Source: Mycolicibacterium litorale
Lineage (GTDB): Bacteria > Actinomycetota > Actinomycetes > Mycobacteriales > Mycobacteriaceae
Assembly: GCF_010731695.1 (NCBI RefSeq)
Contig: NZ_AP022586.1
Location: forward strand, 1,364,001 to 1,428,000
Reading direction: 5' to 3'
DNA: 64,000 nt
Shown: positions 26,518 to 47,300 of the stretch, in pieces
Numbering within the stretch: the stretch's first letter is position 1
Layout of the letters: every line of letters starts with the position of its first letter
Program-made: the position numbers and the translations under genes
Notes under the pieces: model-generated
Told to the model about the DNA's origin: nothing
The model's input: only the letters and a program-made list of their open reading frames with translations
Database searches by the model: none

Positions 26518-27752
26518 GAGTCGCGCAGCAGACCCTTCGCGACGTGGGTGATCTGCACCTCGTTGCTGCCGGCGTAGATCATCAGCGACTTGGCATCCCT
26601 CGCCAGCTGCTCGACCCGGTATTCGGTCATGTATCCGTTGCCGCCGAACAGCTGTACCGCCTCCATCGCCACATCGGTCGCGGCCTGCGAGCAGTACCAC
26701 TTGATCGCCGACGCCTCGGCCAGTGAGATCGGGGTGCCGGTCTGGGAGGCCTCGATCACCCGGAACAGCATGTTGCGCACGTTCATCCGGGCCACTTCCA
26801 TATTGGCCAGCTTCAGCTGGATGAGCTGGAACTGGCCGATCTCCTTGCCCCACAGGGTGCGGGACTTCGCGTAGTCGACCGACAGGCGAAGGCACTCCTC
26901 GATGACGCCGAGCGCCATGGCCGCGACGCCGATCCGCTCCGCGGAGAAGCTCGACCGCGCACTGTCTCTGGAATCCTTGACGTCGCCGCCGCCGGTCTCG
27001 GTCTCCCCGAGCAGGCGGTCTCGGCCCAGTCGTACGTTGTTGAAGAAGAGTTCACCGGTGCGCGAAGAGTGGATCCCCATCTTGCGGAACGGCTTCGACT
27101 GCACGAAGCCCTCCATGCCGCGGTCGAGGACGAACGTCAGCACCTTGCGGTCCCGCTTGTCGACCCCGTCACCCTGGTCGAGCTTCGCGTACACGACGAC
27201 CACGTCGGCGTCCGGTCCGTTGGTGATGAACGTCTTCTGGCCGTTGAGGATGTAGTCGTCACCGTCACGGACGACGTAGGACTTCATCCCGCCGAACGCA
27301 TCGGACCCCGAATCGGGTTCGGTGATCGCCCAGGCGCCGACCTTCTCGTAGGTCACCAGCTCCGGCAGCCAGCGCTCCTGCTGGGCCAGCGTCCCGCGAC
27401 TCTGGATGGTCGGAACCGTCAGCCCGAGGCTGACACCCATCCCGGTCACCAGACCCATCGAGACGCGGCACAGTTCGCTGATCACCACGAACCCCATGCC
27501 ACCCTGGCCGCCGCCGAACATGCCGCCGCCACCGGACTTCGCCTCTCCGCCCTCGCGCAGCCGCGTCAGCCGCTTCTCCAGCGCCTCCTTGGCCATCGCG
27601 TCGATTCCGAAGGTGCTGAAGAGCTTCCGGATGACGGGGTAGGGCTCCATCTCGCCGCTCTCCAGAGCGTCGACATGCGGACGGATTTCTTTGTCGACGA
27701 ACTCCCGGACGGCATCGCGCACGGCAAGATCGACCTCAGACCACTCGAGCAT
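26514..27752 (-). CDS. Acyl-CoA dehydrogenase
   Basis: This is a 412-residue flavoprotein of the acyl-CoA dehydrogenase family, which introduces a 2,3-double bond into acyl-CoA. FAD-binding AITEPDSGSDAFGG and TFITNGPDAD are present, as is the C-terminal four-helix domain with QLFGGNGYMTEY and YAGSNEVQ, the latter carrying the catalytic base position of many members. A Gly-rich insertion (SGGGGMFGGGQGG) near 75 is unusual and may be a surface loop. Many FadE paralogues exist in mycobacteria, so I give no number. It lies 5 bp after the MpaB-type oxygenase gene on the same strand, suggesting a joint lipid or steroid catabolic unit. In M. tuberculosis a different gene set (Rv1645c, PE17) occupies this place. 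Confidence 0.88.
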   Translation of the reverse strand: MLEWSEVDLAVRDAVREFVDKEIRPHVDALESGEMEPYPVIRKLFSTFGIDAMAKEALEKRLTRLREGGEAKSGGGGMFGGGQGGMGFVVISELCRVSMGLVTGMGVSLGLTVPTIQSRGTLAQQERWLPELVTYEKVGAWAITEPDSGSDAFGGMKSYVVRDGDDYILNGQKTFITNGPDADVVVVYAKLDQGDGVDKRDRKVLTFVLDRGMEGFVQSKPFRKMGIHSSRTGELFFNNVRLGRDRLLGETETGGGDVKDSRDSARSSFSAERIGVAAMALGVIEECLRLSVDYAKSRTLWGKEIGQFQLIQLKLANMEVARMNVRNMLFRVIEASQTGTPISLAEASAIKWYCSQAATDVAMEAVQLFGGNGYMTEYRVEQLARDAKSLMIYAGSNEVQITHVAKGLLRDS

Positions 27753-27757
27753 GCCCT

Positions 27758-28810
27758 TCAGGCTGCCTTACCGCGTCCGCGGGCTGGACGCAGCCCCGCC
27801 AAAGAGAACGTCGTGTGCACCAGCGAGCCCGCTTTGTCGAGCAGGGTCTTGCGGCTCGGGACGTAGTGCATCGGCAGGCCACGGCGGTCGGCGGGCGGCC
27901 CCGTGAACGCGGGTGCCTCGACCAGCGGTGCGTCCGCGGGGAGTTTGCCCTCGGCCCGGCGGTAGGCGGCCAGCGCGCGAGGATGCAGGCGGATCTCCTC
28001 GGGTACGGCGACGAAGGCCAGTTCGACGAGTTTGCCGAACAGGCGCAGCAGGACTTCGTCGCCCGGCGTCCAGCGCAGCCCGGCCCGTTCGCGTACGGCG
28101 GGGTCGAAGAGCCCCGCGGCGATCCATCGCTGGGCGCCCAGCATCGGTTTGAACATCTGGTCCCACACCGGTGTCGGCATCAGCACGAACCACGGTTTGG
28201 GGATGCGGATCGAGAAGATGTCGAGCGTCGCCTGATTGATCTCGAGTTCTTCCCGGCACTTGCGGTCCCAGTACTCGCCGAATTCCTCCCACGTCTTCGG
28301 CACGGGCCGCATGCTCATCCCGTACATGCGGTACCACTGCACGTGCTCGTCGAACAGCTGGCGCTTCTCTGCTTCGGTGAGACCGCCGCAGAAGTACTCG
28401 GCCGTCTTGATGATCAGCATGAAGAACGTCGCGTGCGCCCAGTAGAACGTCTCGGGGTTCAGCGCGTGGTAGCGCCGCCCGGCGTGGTCGCTGCCCTTGA
28501 TCGTGGTGTGGTAGCTCTTGATCTGCTCGCCGGTCTGCGCCGCGCGGTCGCCGTCGTAGACCACGCCCATGATCGGATAGACCGACCGCGCGACGCGCTG
28601 CAACGGTTCGCGCAGCACGATCGAGTGGTCCTCGACGCCGGCGCCGAGTTCCGGGTACATGTTCTGGATCGCGCCGATCCACACGCCGAGCATCCCGGTG
28701 CGCAAGTCCCCGAAGTACTTCCACGTGAGCGAATCGGGGCCGAGCGGATCGGCGGCGGCCCCGCAGGAGCGCAGGCTGTTCGGCTTCGCGGAAGTCGGCT
28801 TCGCGGTCAT
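27758..28810 (-). CDS. MpaB-type oxygenase domain protein (DUF2236)
   Basis: This is a 350-residue, mostly helical protein of the DUF2236 family, which includes the fungal oxygenase MpaB and the latex-cleaving protein Lcp. These are b-type heme enzymes that cut lipid or isoprenoid C=C bonds with oxygen. Visible marks are WIGAIQNMYPELGAGV, RRYHALNPETFYWAHATFFM (with the His region) and EHVQWYRMYGMSMR. Mycobacteria have many copies and substrates are mostly unknown. The ATG at 28810 has GAGGAA upstream. A longer frame exists but crosses the promoter. The acyl-CoA dehydrogenase follows after 5 bp, so a two-gene operon is likely, controlled from the palindrome-rich region upstream. Confidence 0.82.
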   Translation of the reverse strand: MTAKPTSAKPNSLRSCGAAADPLGPDSLTWKYFGDLRTGMLGVWIGAIQNMYPELGAGVEDHSIVLREPLQRVARSVYPIMGVVYDGDRAAQTGEQIKSYHTTIKGSDHAGRRYHALNPETFYWAHATFFMLIIKTAEYFCGGLTEAEKRQLFDEHVQWYRMYGMSMRPVPKTWEEFGEYWDRKCREELEINQATLDIFSIRIPKPWFVLMPTPVWDQMFKPMLGAQRWIAAGLFDPAVRERAGLRWTPGDEVLLRLFGKLVELAFVAVPEEIRLHPRALAAYRRAEGKLPADAPLVEAPAFTGPPADRRGLPMHYVPSRKTLLDKAGSLVHTTFSLAGLRPARGRGKAA

Positions 28811-28845
28811 CGGTTCCTCGCTGACTCGATGCTCACTGTGATCCA

Positions 28846-28873
28846 CACCATAGTGGTGACAACAGGCGTTGTC
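28846..28873 (-). promoter_or_regulatory. Promoter with two operator-like palindromes upstream of the oxygenase/dehydrogenase pair
   Basis: GACAAC-AGGC-GTTGTC (28858-28873) is a perfect inverted repeat with 6-bp arms. CACCA-TAG-TGGTG (28846-28858) is a second one. On the minus strand TATGGT (28847-28852) is a good -10 element, with TAGACA about 17 bases before it. Both palindromes therefore overlap the promoter, as TetR-type operators do. Confidence 0.55.
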
Positions 28874-28987
28874 TACGAGGCGCCGGGGCGCGCCGCATGA
28901 GCGTTGTGCACGAGAGACGCCCACGCATGCGCGCCGTGACCGACCGATGTGACGGGCCGCTCGTTGCCCGCGTTTCCGGCCGCCCCC

Positions 28988-28999
28988 TACGCTGACGAC

Positions 29000-29000
<1 letters not shown>
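28988..29000 (+). promoter_or_regulatory. -10 element for a leaderless cyclase transcript
   Basis: TACGCT (28988-28993) matches TANNNT and is followed by six bases and then GTG at 29000. This is the standard geometry of mycobacterial leaderless mRNAs. No ribosome site is present. Confidence 0.5.
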
Positions 29001-35821
<6,821 letters not shown>

Positions 35822-35825
<4 letters not shown>

Positions 35826-36690
35826 GCAGCGGCACCGAGACCAGAGCGCAGGTGCTCGCCGCCGCGCTGCCGTGGCTCAAACAGCTGCACGGCAAGATCG
35901 TCGTCGTCAAGTACGGCGGCAACGCGATGATCGACGACACCCTCAAGGCCGCATTCGCCGCCGACATGGTGTTCCTGCGCAACTGCGGGGTGCACCCGGT
36001 CGTCGTGCACGGGGGCGGTCCGCAGATCAGCGCGATGCTCAAACGGCTCGGCATCCCCGGCGACTTCCGGGGCGGCTTCCGGGTGACCACACCCGAGGTG
36101 CTCGACGTGGCCAGGATGGTGCTGTTCGGACAGGTCGGCCGCGAACTCGTCGGCCTGATCAACGCGCACGGCCCCTACGCCGTCGGCATCACCGGTGAGG
36201 ACGCGCACCTGTTCACCGCGGTGCGCCGGAGCGTCACCGTCGACGGGGTGGCCACCGACATCGGCCTCGTCGGCGACGTCGAACACGTCAACACCGAGGC
36301 CGTCGTCGACCTGATCGCCGCCGGCCGCATCCCGGTCGTGTCGACCATCGCCCCAGACGCCAACGGCGTGGTGCACAACATCAACGCCGACACCGCGGCG
36401 GCCGCGCTGGCCGCGGCGCTGGGCGCCGAGAAGCTCGTGATGCTGACCGACGTCGAAGGGCTCTACACCGACTGGCCCGACCGCGACTCGCTGGTCAGCC
36501 AGATCGACACCGCCACGCTGGCCGACCTGTTGCCGAAGCTGGAGGCCGGAATGGTCCCCAAGATCGAGGCCTGTCTGCGCGCCGTCACCGACGGCGTGCC
36601 CAGCGCCCACGTCATCGACGGTCGCGTCGAACACTGCGTGCTGGTCGAACTGTTCACAGACGAGGGAACCGGAACCAAGGTGGTGAGCGC

Positions 36691-36694
<4 letters not shown>
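35822..36694 (+). CDS. argB: N-acetylglutamate kinase
   Basis: This is a 290-residue amino-acid kinase that phosphorylates N-acetylglutamate. [10 protein letters not shown] near the start binds phosphate, [10 protein letters not shown] follows, and [30 protein letters not shown] is the ATP site. The N-terminal helix of about 20 residues ([16 protein letters not shown]) is the extension found in arginine-feedback-inhibited hexameric enzymes, so allosteric inhibition by arginine is likely. It overlaps argJ and argD by 4 bp each. Confidence 0.96.
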
Positions 36695-39298
<2,604 letters not shown>

Positions 39299-39311
39299 GA
39301 GGAGATTGGTC

Positions 39312-40514
39312 ATGTCCGAACGCGTCATCCTGGCGTACTCCGGCGGTCTGGACACCTCGGTGGCGATCAGCTGGATCGGCAAGGAGACCGGGCGCGAGGT
39401 GGTGGCGGTGGCCATCGACCTCGGTCAGGGCGGCGAGGACATGGACGTCGTGCGTCAGCGTGCCCTCGACTGCGGTGCCGTCGAAGCCGTCGTCGTCGAC
39501 GCCCGCGACGAGTTCGCCGAGAACTACTGCCTGCCCGCCATCCAGTCCAACGCGCTCTACATGGACCGGTATCCGCTGGTGTCGGCGCTGAGCCGGCCGC
39601 TGATCGTCAAACACCTCGTCGACGCCGCCCGCGAACACGGCGGCGGCATCGTCGCCCACGGCTGCACCGGCAAGGGCAACGACCAGGTCCGCTTCGAGGT
39701 CGGGTTCGCCTCCCTGGCACCGGATCTGGAGGTCCTCGCCCCGGTTCGCGACTACGCGTGGACCCGCGAGAAGGCGATCGCGTTCGCCGAGGAGAACGCG
39801 ATCCCGATCAACGTCACCAAGCGCTCGCCGTTCTCGATCGACCAGAACGTGTGGGGCCGCGCGGTGGAGACCGGCTTCCTCGAACACCTGTGGAACGCCC
39901 CCACCAAGGACGTCTACGACTACACCGAGGATCCGACGCTGAACTGGAGCACCCCCGACGAGGTCATCGTCGGCTTCGAGGCGGGTGTGCCGGTGTCCAT
40001 CGATGGCCGCGACGTCACGGTGCTGCAGGCCATCGAGGAACTCAACCGCCGTGCCGGCGCCCAGGGTGTCGGCCGTCTCGACGTCGTCGAGGACCGGCTG
40101 GTCGGCATCAAGAGCCGCGAGATCTACGAGGCGCCGGGCGCAATGGTGCTGATCACCGCGCACACCGAACTCGAACACGTCACGTTGGAGCGTGAACTCG
40201 GCCGGTTCAAGCGGACCACCGACCAGAAGTGGGGCGAGCTGGTGTACGACGGGTTGTGGTTCTCGCCGCTGAAGACCGCGCTCGAGTCGTTCGTGGCCAA
40301 GACCCAGGAGCACGTGAGCGGGGAGATCCGGTTGGTCCTGCATGGTGGGCACATCGCGGTCAACGGTCGCCGCAGCGCCGAATCGCTCTACGACTTCAAC
40401 CTGGCCACCTACGACGAGGGCGATACGTTCGACCAGTCGTCGGCCAAGGGCTTCGTGCATGTGCACGGCCTGTCGTCGAGCATCTCCGCGCGCCGGGACC
40501 TGGGCATCAAGTGA
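39312..40514 (+). CDS. argG: Argininosuccinate synthase
   Basis: This is a 400-residue ATP-pyrophosphatase that joins citrulline and aspartate. The P-loop is [15 protein letters not shown] at the N-terminus. [14 protein letters not shown] and [12 protein letters not shown] are conserved substrate-binding segments. The ATG at 39312 has AGGAG at a suitable distance; a TTG two codons earlier is also in frame. It follows argR after 13 bp, so it can be read from the argC promoter. argH follows closely. Confidence 0.95.
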   Translation: MSERVILAYSGGLDTSVAISWIGKETGREVVAVAIDLGQGGEDMDVVRQRALDCGAVEAVVVDARDEFAENYCLPAIQSNALYMDRYPLVSALSRPLIVKHLVDAAREHGGGIVAHGCTGKGNDQVRFEVGFASLAPDLEVLAPVRDYAWTREKAIAFAEENAIPINVTKRSPFSIDQNVWGRAVETGFLEHLWNAPTKDVYDYTEDPTLNWSTPDEVIVGFEAGVPVSIDGRDVTVLQAIEELNRRAGAQGVGRLDVVEDRLVGIKSREIYEAPGAMVLITAHTELEHVTLERELGRFKRTTDQKWGELVYDGLWFSPLKTALESFVAKTQEHVSGEIRLVLHGGHIAVNGRRSAESLYDFNLATYDEGDTFDQSSAKGFVHVHGLSSSISARRDLGIK

Positions 40515-40518
40515 GTGA

Positions 40519-41934
<1,416 letters not shown>

Positions 41935-42387
41935 CTATCCCGTTCCCGGATTGGTGTACACCCGCTGCGGGGCGACGAGCACCGCGGTGCGTCGTTCCTC
42001 GGCCATCACGCGGTCGTAGGTGTCCCAGTCGTCGTGGGTACCTCCCGCGGCGGTGAATACATCGCGCAACAGGGTCCGCAGGCCTTCGCCATCGATCTCG
42101 GGATGCGGGTCGTCGGGCCCGATCAACTCGGCACGCCCCTCGACGCTCGCCCACTGCCAGCCGGCGCGCGCGGCGATGGTGGCCCGTGGATCAGCACGCA
42201 GATTGCGCAGTTTGAGCGAGCCACCGACCGCGACGAGCCCGACCACCGGTGTCCCCGTGACCGGATGCCCCAGGACGCCGGCGTTCACGACCGTCGATTG
42301 GATGCTGCCGTCGCGCCGCAGCGTGCTGAACACGCACAGGCCGTGGTCGCGAGAGATCAGTCCGGTGAACTCCGAGAGGTCGGCCAT
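41935..42387 (-). CDS. PPOX-class (split beta-barrel) flavin/F420-dependent protein
   Basis: This is a 150-residue split-barrel protein of the pyridoxamine-phosphate-oxidase-like group. In mycobacteria this group includes many F420H2-dependent reductases and FMN proteins. LCVFSTLRRDGSIQSTVVNAG opens the barrel and NLRADPRATIAARAGWQWASVEGRAELI follows. There are no clear residues by which to separate F420 from FMN use, so I leave the cofactor open. It starts 28 bp from the ABC-F stop, in the same direction, and abuts argH tail to tail with no spare base. It replaces the pks genes found after argH in M. tuberculosis. Confidence 0.8.
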   Translation of the reverse strand: MADLSEFTGLISRDHGLCVFSTLRRDGSIQSTVVNAGVLGHPVTGTPVVGLVAVGGSLKLRNLRADPRATIAARAGWQWASVEGRAELIGPDDPHPEIDGEGLRTLLRDVFTAAGGTHDDWDTYDRVMAEERRTAVLVAPQRVYTNPGTG

Positions 42388-42415
42388 GATCCGACGCTAC
42401 CCCGGATCGTCACAG

Positions 42416-44206
42416 CTAGCCGATCTGCTCGGTCAGTTCGAACCAGCGGCTCTCGGCCTCGGCGACCTCGTCTTCCAGAGCTCGGATGGCGGCCACCTTG
42501 GTGGCCAGCCCCTCGAAGTCGGACTGGTCGTGATCGGCGAGCGCCGTGCGGTCGCGGTCGATCTGAGCCTGGAGCTTCTCCAATCGGCGCTCCAGGGCGG
42601 CGACTTCTTTCTGCGCCGCCCGCAACTCGGCTCCGGACAGTTCCGTCGACTCCTCGGCAGGAGCTTCGGGTGCGGTCCCGGTCTCGGCGGCGTGCGCCGC
42701 CCGCAAGCGCAGGTACTCGTCGACGCCGGCCGGTAGGTGCCGAAGACGGCCACCGAGAATGCCGTACTGCTGATCGGTGACCCGTTCCAGGAAGTACCGG
42801 TCGTGGCTGACCACGATGAGGGTGCCCGGCCACGAATCCAGCAGATCCTCCATCGCGGCCAGCATGTCGGTGTCGAGGTCGTTGGTCGGCTCGTCGAGGA
42901 TCAGCACGTTGGGCTGGGACAGCAGGATGAGCAGCAGTTGCAGACGACGCTGCTGCCCGCCGGAGAGGTCCTTCACCGGAGTCGACAACTGCGCGCTGGA
43001 GAACCCGAGCCGTTCCAGCAGTTGACCCGGGGTGAGTTCCTGAGCCTTGGAGCCGGCGCCGAATGTGTATGTGGTGCGCAGACTTTCGAGGACGATACGG
43101 ACGGGATCGTCCAGGTGCGGCGCGAGTTCGTCGAGGGTCTGGGTCAGCGTCGCGATCTTGACCGTCTTACCGCGCTTGACCCGGCCCGCGGTCGGCTGCA
43201 CCGAACCGTCGATGAGCCCCAGCAGTGTCGACTTGCCGGCACCGTTGACGCCGAGGATGCCGGTGCGTTCGCCCGGGGCGAGCCGCCACTCGACGCCGTG
43301 GAGCACCTCGTGGTCGCCGTAGGACACCGACACGTCGAGCAGGTCGACCACTTGCTTGCCGAGCCGCGACACGGCCAACGACTGCAGTGCCACCTTGTCG
43401 CGGATCTCCGGGACGTCGGCGATCAGGGCGTTCGCCGCGTCGATCCGGAACTTGGGCTTCGACGTCCGGGCCGGGGCGCCGCGGCGCAGCCAGGCCAACT
43501 CTTTACGGGCCAGATTCTGGCGGCGCGCCTCGATCGTGGCGGCCTGGCGGTCGCGCTCCACCCGCTGCAGCACATACGCCGCGTATCCGCCGTCGAACGG
43601 TTCCACGATCCGGTCGTGCACCTCCCACGTCACGGTGCACACCTCGTCGAGGAACCAGCGGTCGTGCGTCACCACGAGCAATCCGCCGGCCGACGGCGAC
43701 CAGCGCCGCTTCAGATGTTCGGCCAGCCAGGTGATGGCCTCGACGTCGAGATGGTTGGTCGGCTCGTCCAGGGCCAGCACGTCGTGATCGCCGGCCAGCA
43801 GCGCGGCCAGCGCCACCCGGCGGCGCTGCCCGCCCGACAGGGTGCCCAGCACTGCGTCCCACGCCAGATCGCCGAGCAGGCCGCCGATCACGTCACGGCC
43901 TCGCGGATCTCCTGCCCACTCGTGTTCAGGCAGATCACCCACCACCGCATGCCCGACGGTGTCCTCGTCGTCCAGGTTGTCGGCCTGCTCGAGCACCCCG
44001 ATCCGCACCCCGCCACGTACCGTCACCCGGCCCGAGTCGGGGCTGAGCCGACCCGCCAGCATGGCCAGCAGGCTGGACTTTCCGTCACCGTTGCGGCCCA
44101 CGATGCCGATCCGATCGCCCTCGTTCACGCCCAGCGAGACCCTGTCGAACACGACTTTGGTCGGGTATTCCAGATGGAGGGCCTCAGCCCCGAGAAGATG
44201 CGCCAT
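42416..44206 (-). CDS. ABC-F family ATPase, Uup-like
   Basis: This is a 596-residue protein with two ABC domains and no membrane segment. ABC1 has Walker A GRNGDGKSS, signature LSGGQRRRVALAALL and DEPTNHLD. ABC2 has GVNGAGKSTLLG, LSGGQQRRLQL and DEPTNDLD. The arm linker between them and a C-terminal coiled coil (about 510-590, ending EVAEAESRWFELTEQIG) are those of the Uup branch. ABC-F proteins act on ribosomes, and Uup also affects DNA stability. This is not obviously an antibiotic-resistance type. The ATG at 44206 is 135 bp from the divergent hydrolase/synthetase gene. Confidence 0.9.
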   Translation of the reverse strand: MAHLLGAEALHLEYPTKVVFDRVSLGVNEGDRIGIVGRNGDGKSSLLAMLAGRLSPDSGRVTVRGGVRIGVLEQADNLDDEDTVGHAVVGDLPEHEWAGDPRGRDVIGGLLGDLAWDAVLGTLSGGQRRRVALAALLAGDHDVLALDEPTNHLDVEAITWLAEHLKRRWSPSAGGLLVVTHDRWFLDEVCTVTWEVHDRIVEPFDGGYAAYVLQRVERDRQAATIEARRQNLARKELAWLRRGAPARTSKPKFRIDAANALIADVPEIRDKVALQSLAVSRLGKQVVDLLDVSVSYGDHEVLHGVEWRLAPGERTGILGVNGAGKSTLLGLIDGSVQPTAGRVKRGKTVKIATLTQTLDELAPHLDDPVRIVLESLRTTYTFGAGSKAQELTPGQLLERLGFSSAQLSTPVKDLSGGQQRRLQLLLILLSQPNVLILDEPTNDLDTDMLAAMEDLLDSWPGTLIVVSHDRYFLERVTDQQYGILGGRLRHLPAGVDEYLRLRAAHAAETGTAPEAPAEESTELSGAELRAAQKEVAALERRLEKLQAQIDRDRTALADHDQSDFEGLATKVAAIRALEDEVAEAESRWFELTEQIG

Positions 44207-44341
44207 GTCCTCTCAAGGCTATGCGGGTGCGGTGCCCGACATTCATGGCGGCCGACCAGCAACGCTGTGCCATGATGACGAGGCATTACGGCAGGGCAGT
44301 CGGGGGACGGGCCGCAGCGTCGATGTGAAGGGGAGCATTCG

Positions 44342-47300
44342 GTGGTGGACCTCTCGGCGATCACCAGGCCGGTCGGACGGCTGGTCGCGACCGCGCAGAA
44401 CGGTCTGGAGGTCTTGCGCTACGGCGGTCTGGAGACCGGCGCCGTACCGTCACCGTTCCAGATCGTGCAGAGCGTGCCGATGTACCGGCTGCGGCGCTAC
44501 TTCCCGCCGGATGCCCGTCCGGGCGCCAAACCGGCGGGCCCGCCGGTCCTGATGGTGCATCCGATGATGATGTCGGCCGACATGTGGGACGTGACCCGCG
44601 AGGAGGGCGCCGTCGGCATCCTCCACCGCGCCGGCCTCGACCCGTGGGTGATCGACTTCGGTTCCCCCGACAAGGTCGAGGGCGGTATGCAGCGCAACCT
44701 CGCCGATCACGTCGTCGCGCTGTCCGAGGCGATCGACACGGTCAAGGAGGTGGCCGGGCACGACGTCCATCTCGCCGGCTACTCGCAGGGCGGCATGTTC
44801 TGCTACCAGACCGCCGCGTACCGCCGGTCGCGCGATCTGGCCAGCATCATCGCGTTCGGCGCCCCGGTCGACACCCTCGCCGCACTCCCGCTGAACCTGC
44901 CCGCGGGTCTGGCGGTCGGCGCCGCCGACTTCATGGCCGACCACGTCTTCAGCCGTATCGACATCCCCGGCTGGCTGGCCCGCACCGGATTCCAGATGCT
45001 CGACCCGATCAAGACCGCGCAGGCGCGCGTCGAGTTCTTGATGCAGCTGCACGACCGTGAGGCGCTGCTACCCCGCGAGCAGCAGCGGCGGTTCCTGGCC
45101 TCCGAGGGCTGGATCGCCTGGTCGGGCCCGGCGATCTCTGAACTGCTCAAACAGTTCATCGCCCACAACCGGATGATGACCGGCGGTTTCGCCATCCACG
45201 GTCAGCTGGTCACGCTGTCGGACATCACCTGCCCGGTCCTCGCCGTGGTGGGGGAGGTCGACGACATCGGTCAGCCGCCGTCTGTGCGCGGGATCAAACG
45301 TGCGGCGCCGCAGGCCGACGTCTACGAATACCTGCTTCGCGCCGGGCATTTCGGGCTCGTCGTCGGGTCGAAGGCCTCACAGCAGACGTGGCCGACCGTC
45401 GCCGGCTGGGTCAAGTGGCTCGAGGGTGGCGGCGACATGCCCGACGGTGTCGAGCCGATGGCGCTGCAAGCGCAGGAACACATCGAAAGCGGGGTGTCGC
45501 TGACGTCGCGGGTCGCGCACGGCGCCACGGCGGCCACCGAGATGGCGTTCGGCGTCGCCCGTTCGGCGGCCGGCGCCCTGGTGTCGGCGAACAAATCGGC
45601 GCGTTCGCTCGCGGTCGAGACCGCTCGCACGCTGCCGCGGCTGGCCCGGCTGGGGCAGATCAGCGACCACACGCGGATCTCGCTCGGCCGCATCATGTCC
45701 GAGCAGGTCCGCGGCGCCCCGGACGGGGAGTTCCTGCTCTACGACGGGCGGGTGCACACCTACGAGGCCGTGGACCGCCGCATCAACAACGTCGTGCGCG
45801 GCCTCATCGAGGTCGGCGTGCGGCAGGGCACCCGCGTCGGGGTGCTGATGGAGACACGGCCCAGCGCCCTGGTGGCCATCGCGGCGCTGTCCCGGCTCGG
45901 CGCGGTGGCGGTGCTGATGCCGCCCGACGTGGACCTGGCGACCGCGGCCCGGTTGGGCGCGGTGTCGGAGATCATCGCCGACCCCACCCATCTCGAGGCG
46001 GCCCGCACCCTGCCGATGCGGGTGCTCGTGCTCGGCGGCGGCGACACCCGCGACCTCCATGTGCCCGACGACGCCGACGTCGTCGACATGGAGCAGATCG
46101 ACCCCGACCAGGTCGCGCTGCCCGGCTGGTACCGGCCCAACCCCGGGCTGGCCCGCGACCTGGCGTTCATCGCCTTCAGCTCGGTGGGCGGCGACCTCGT
46201 CGCCCGGCAGATCACCAACTACCGGTGGGCGCTGTCGGCGTTCGGTACCGCGTCGGCGGCCAACCTGGGCCGCACCGACACCGTCTACTGTCTGACCCCC
46301 CTGCACCACCAGTCGGGCCTGCTGGTCAGCCTGGGCGGCGCGGTGGTCGGCGGCACCCGCATCGCGCTGTCGCGCGAGTTGCGCCCGGACCGGTTCGTCC
46401 AGGAGATCCGCCAGTACGGCGTCTCGGTGGTGTCCTACACCTGGGCGATGCTGCGCGAGATCATCGACGATCCGTCGTTCCGGCTGGCCGGTGGGCACCC
46501 GGTTCGGCTGTTCATCGGATCCGGCATGCCGACGGGGTTGTGGAAGCGGGTCGTCGAGATCTTCGAACCCGCGCACGTCGTCGAGTTCTTCGCGACCCCC
46601 GACGGTCAGGCCGTCCTCGCCAACGTCTCGGGCGCCAAGATCGGCAGCAAGGGCCGTGCGCTGCCCGGCGGCGGTCAGGTGGAGTTGGCCGCCTACGACC
46701 CCGACTACGATCTCATCCTCGAGGACGACCGGGGCTTCGTCCGCCGCGCCGCCGCCAACGAGGTGGGCGTGCTGCTGGCACGTCCGCGAGGGCCGGTCGA
46801 CCCGACGGCGTCGGTGAAGCGCGGTGTGTTCGCGCCGGCCGACACGTGGGTGTCCTCGGAGTACCTGTTCCGTCGCGACGAGGACGGCGACTACTGGCTG
46901 GTGGACAACCGCGGTTCGGTGATCCACACCCCGCGTGGGCCGGTCTACGCGACGCCGATCAGCGATGCCGTCGGTTGCATCGGGGCCGTGGACGTCGCCG
47001 TGACCTACGGGATCGAGGCCGGCGGAAGGCAGCTGGCGGTCACCGCCCTGGCACTGTGCCCGGGCGGCAGCATCCCGACGGCCGAACTGACCGAGACGCT
47101 GTGCCATCTCCCGGTCGGCAATCCGCCCGACATCGTCCACGTCGTGTCCGACATCGAACTGAGCGCGTCGTACCGACCGTTGATCAGCCCGCTGCGGGCG
47201 GCGGGCGTGCCCCGTCCGTCCCGGCGTAACTCTTGGTACCTCGACACCGATACCAATAGTTACAAGCGGCTGACCGTGGCCGTGCGTGCTGAACTCACCG

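Noticed and set aside
45388..47229. Plus-strand 613-codon frame inside the hydrolase/synthetase fusion
   Set aside because: It is Arg/Gly-rich in an alternative frame; the main frame shows conserved folds throughout.
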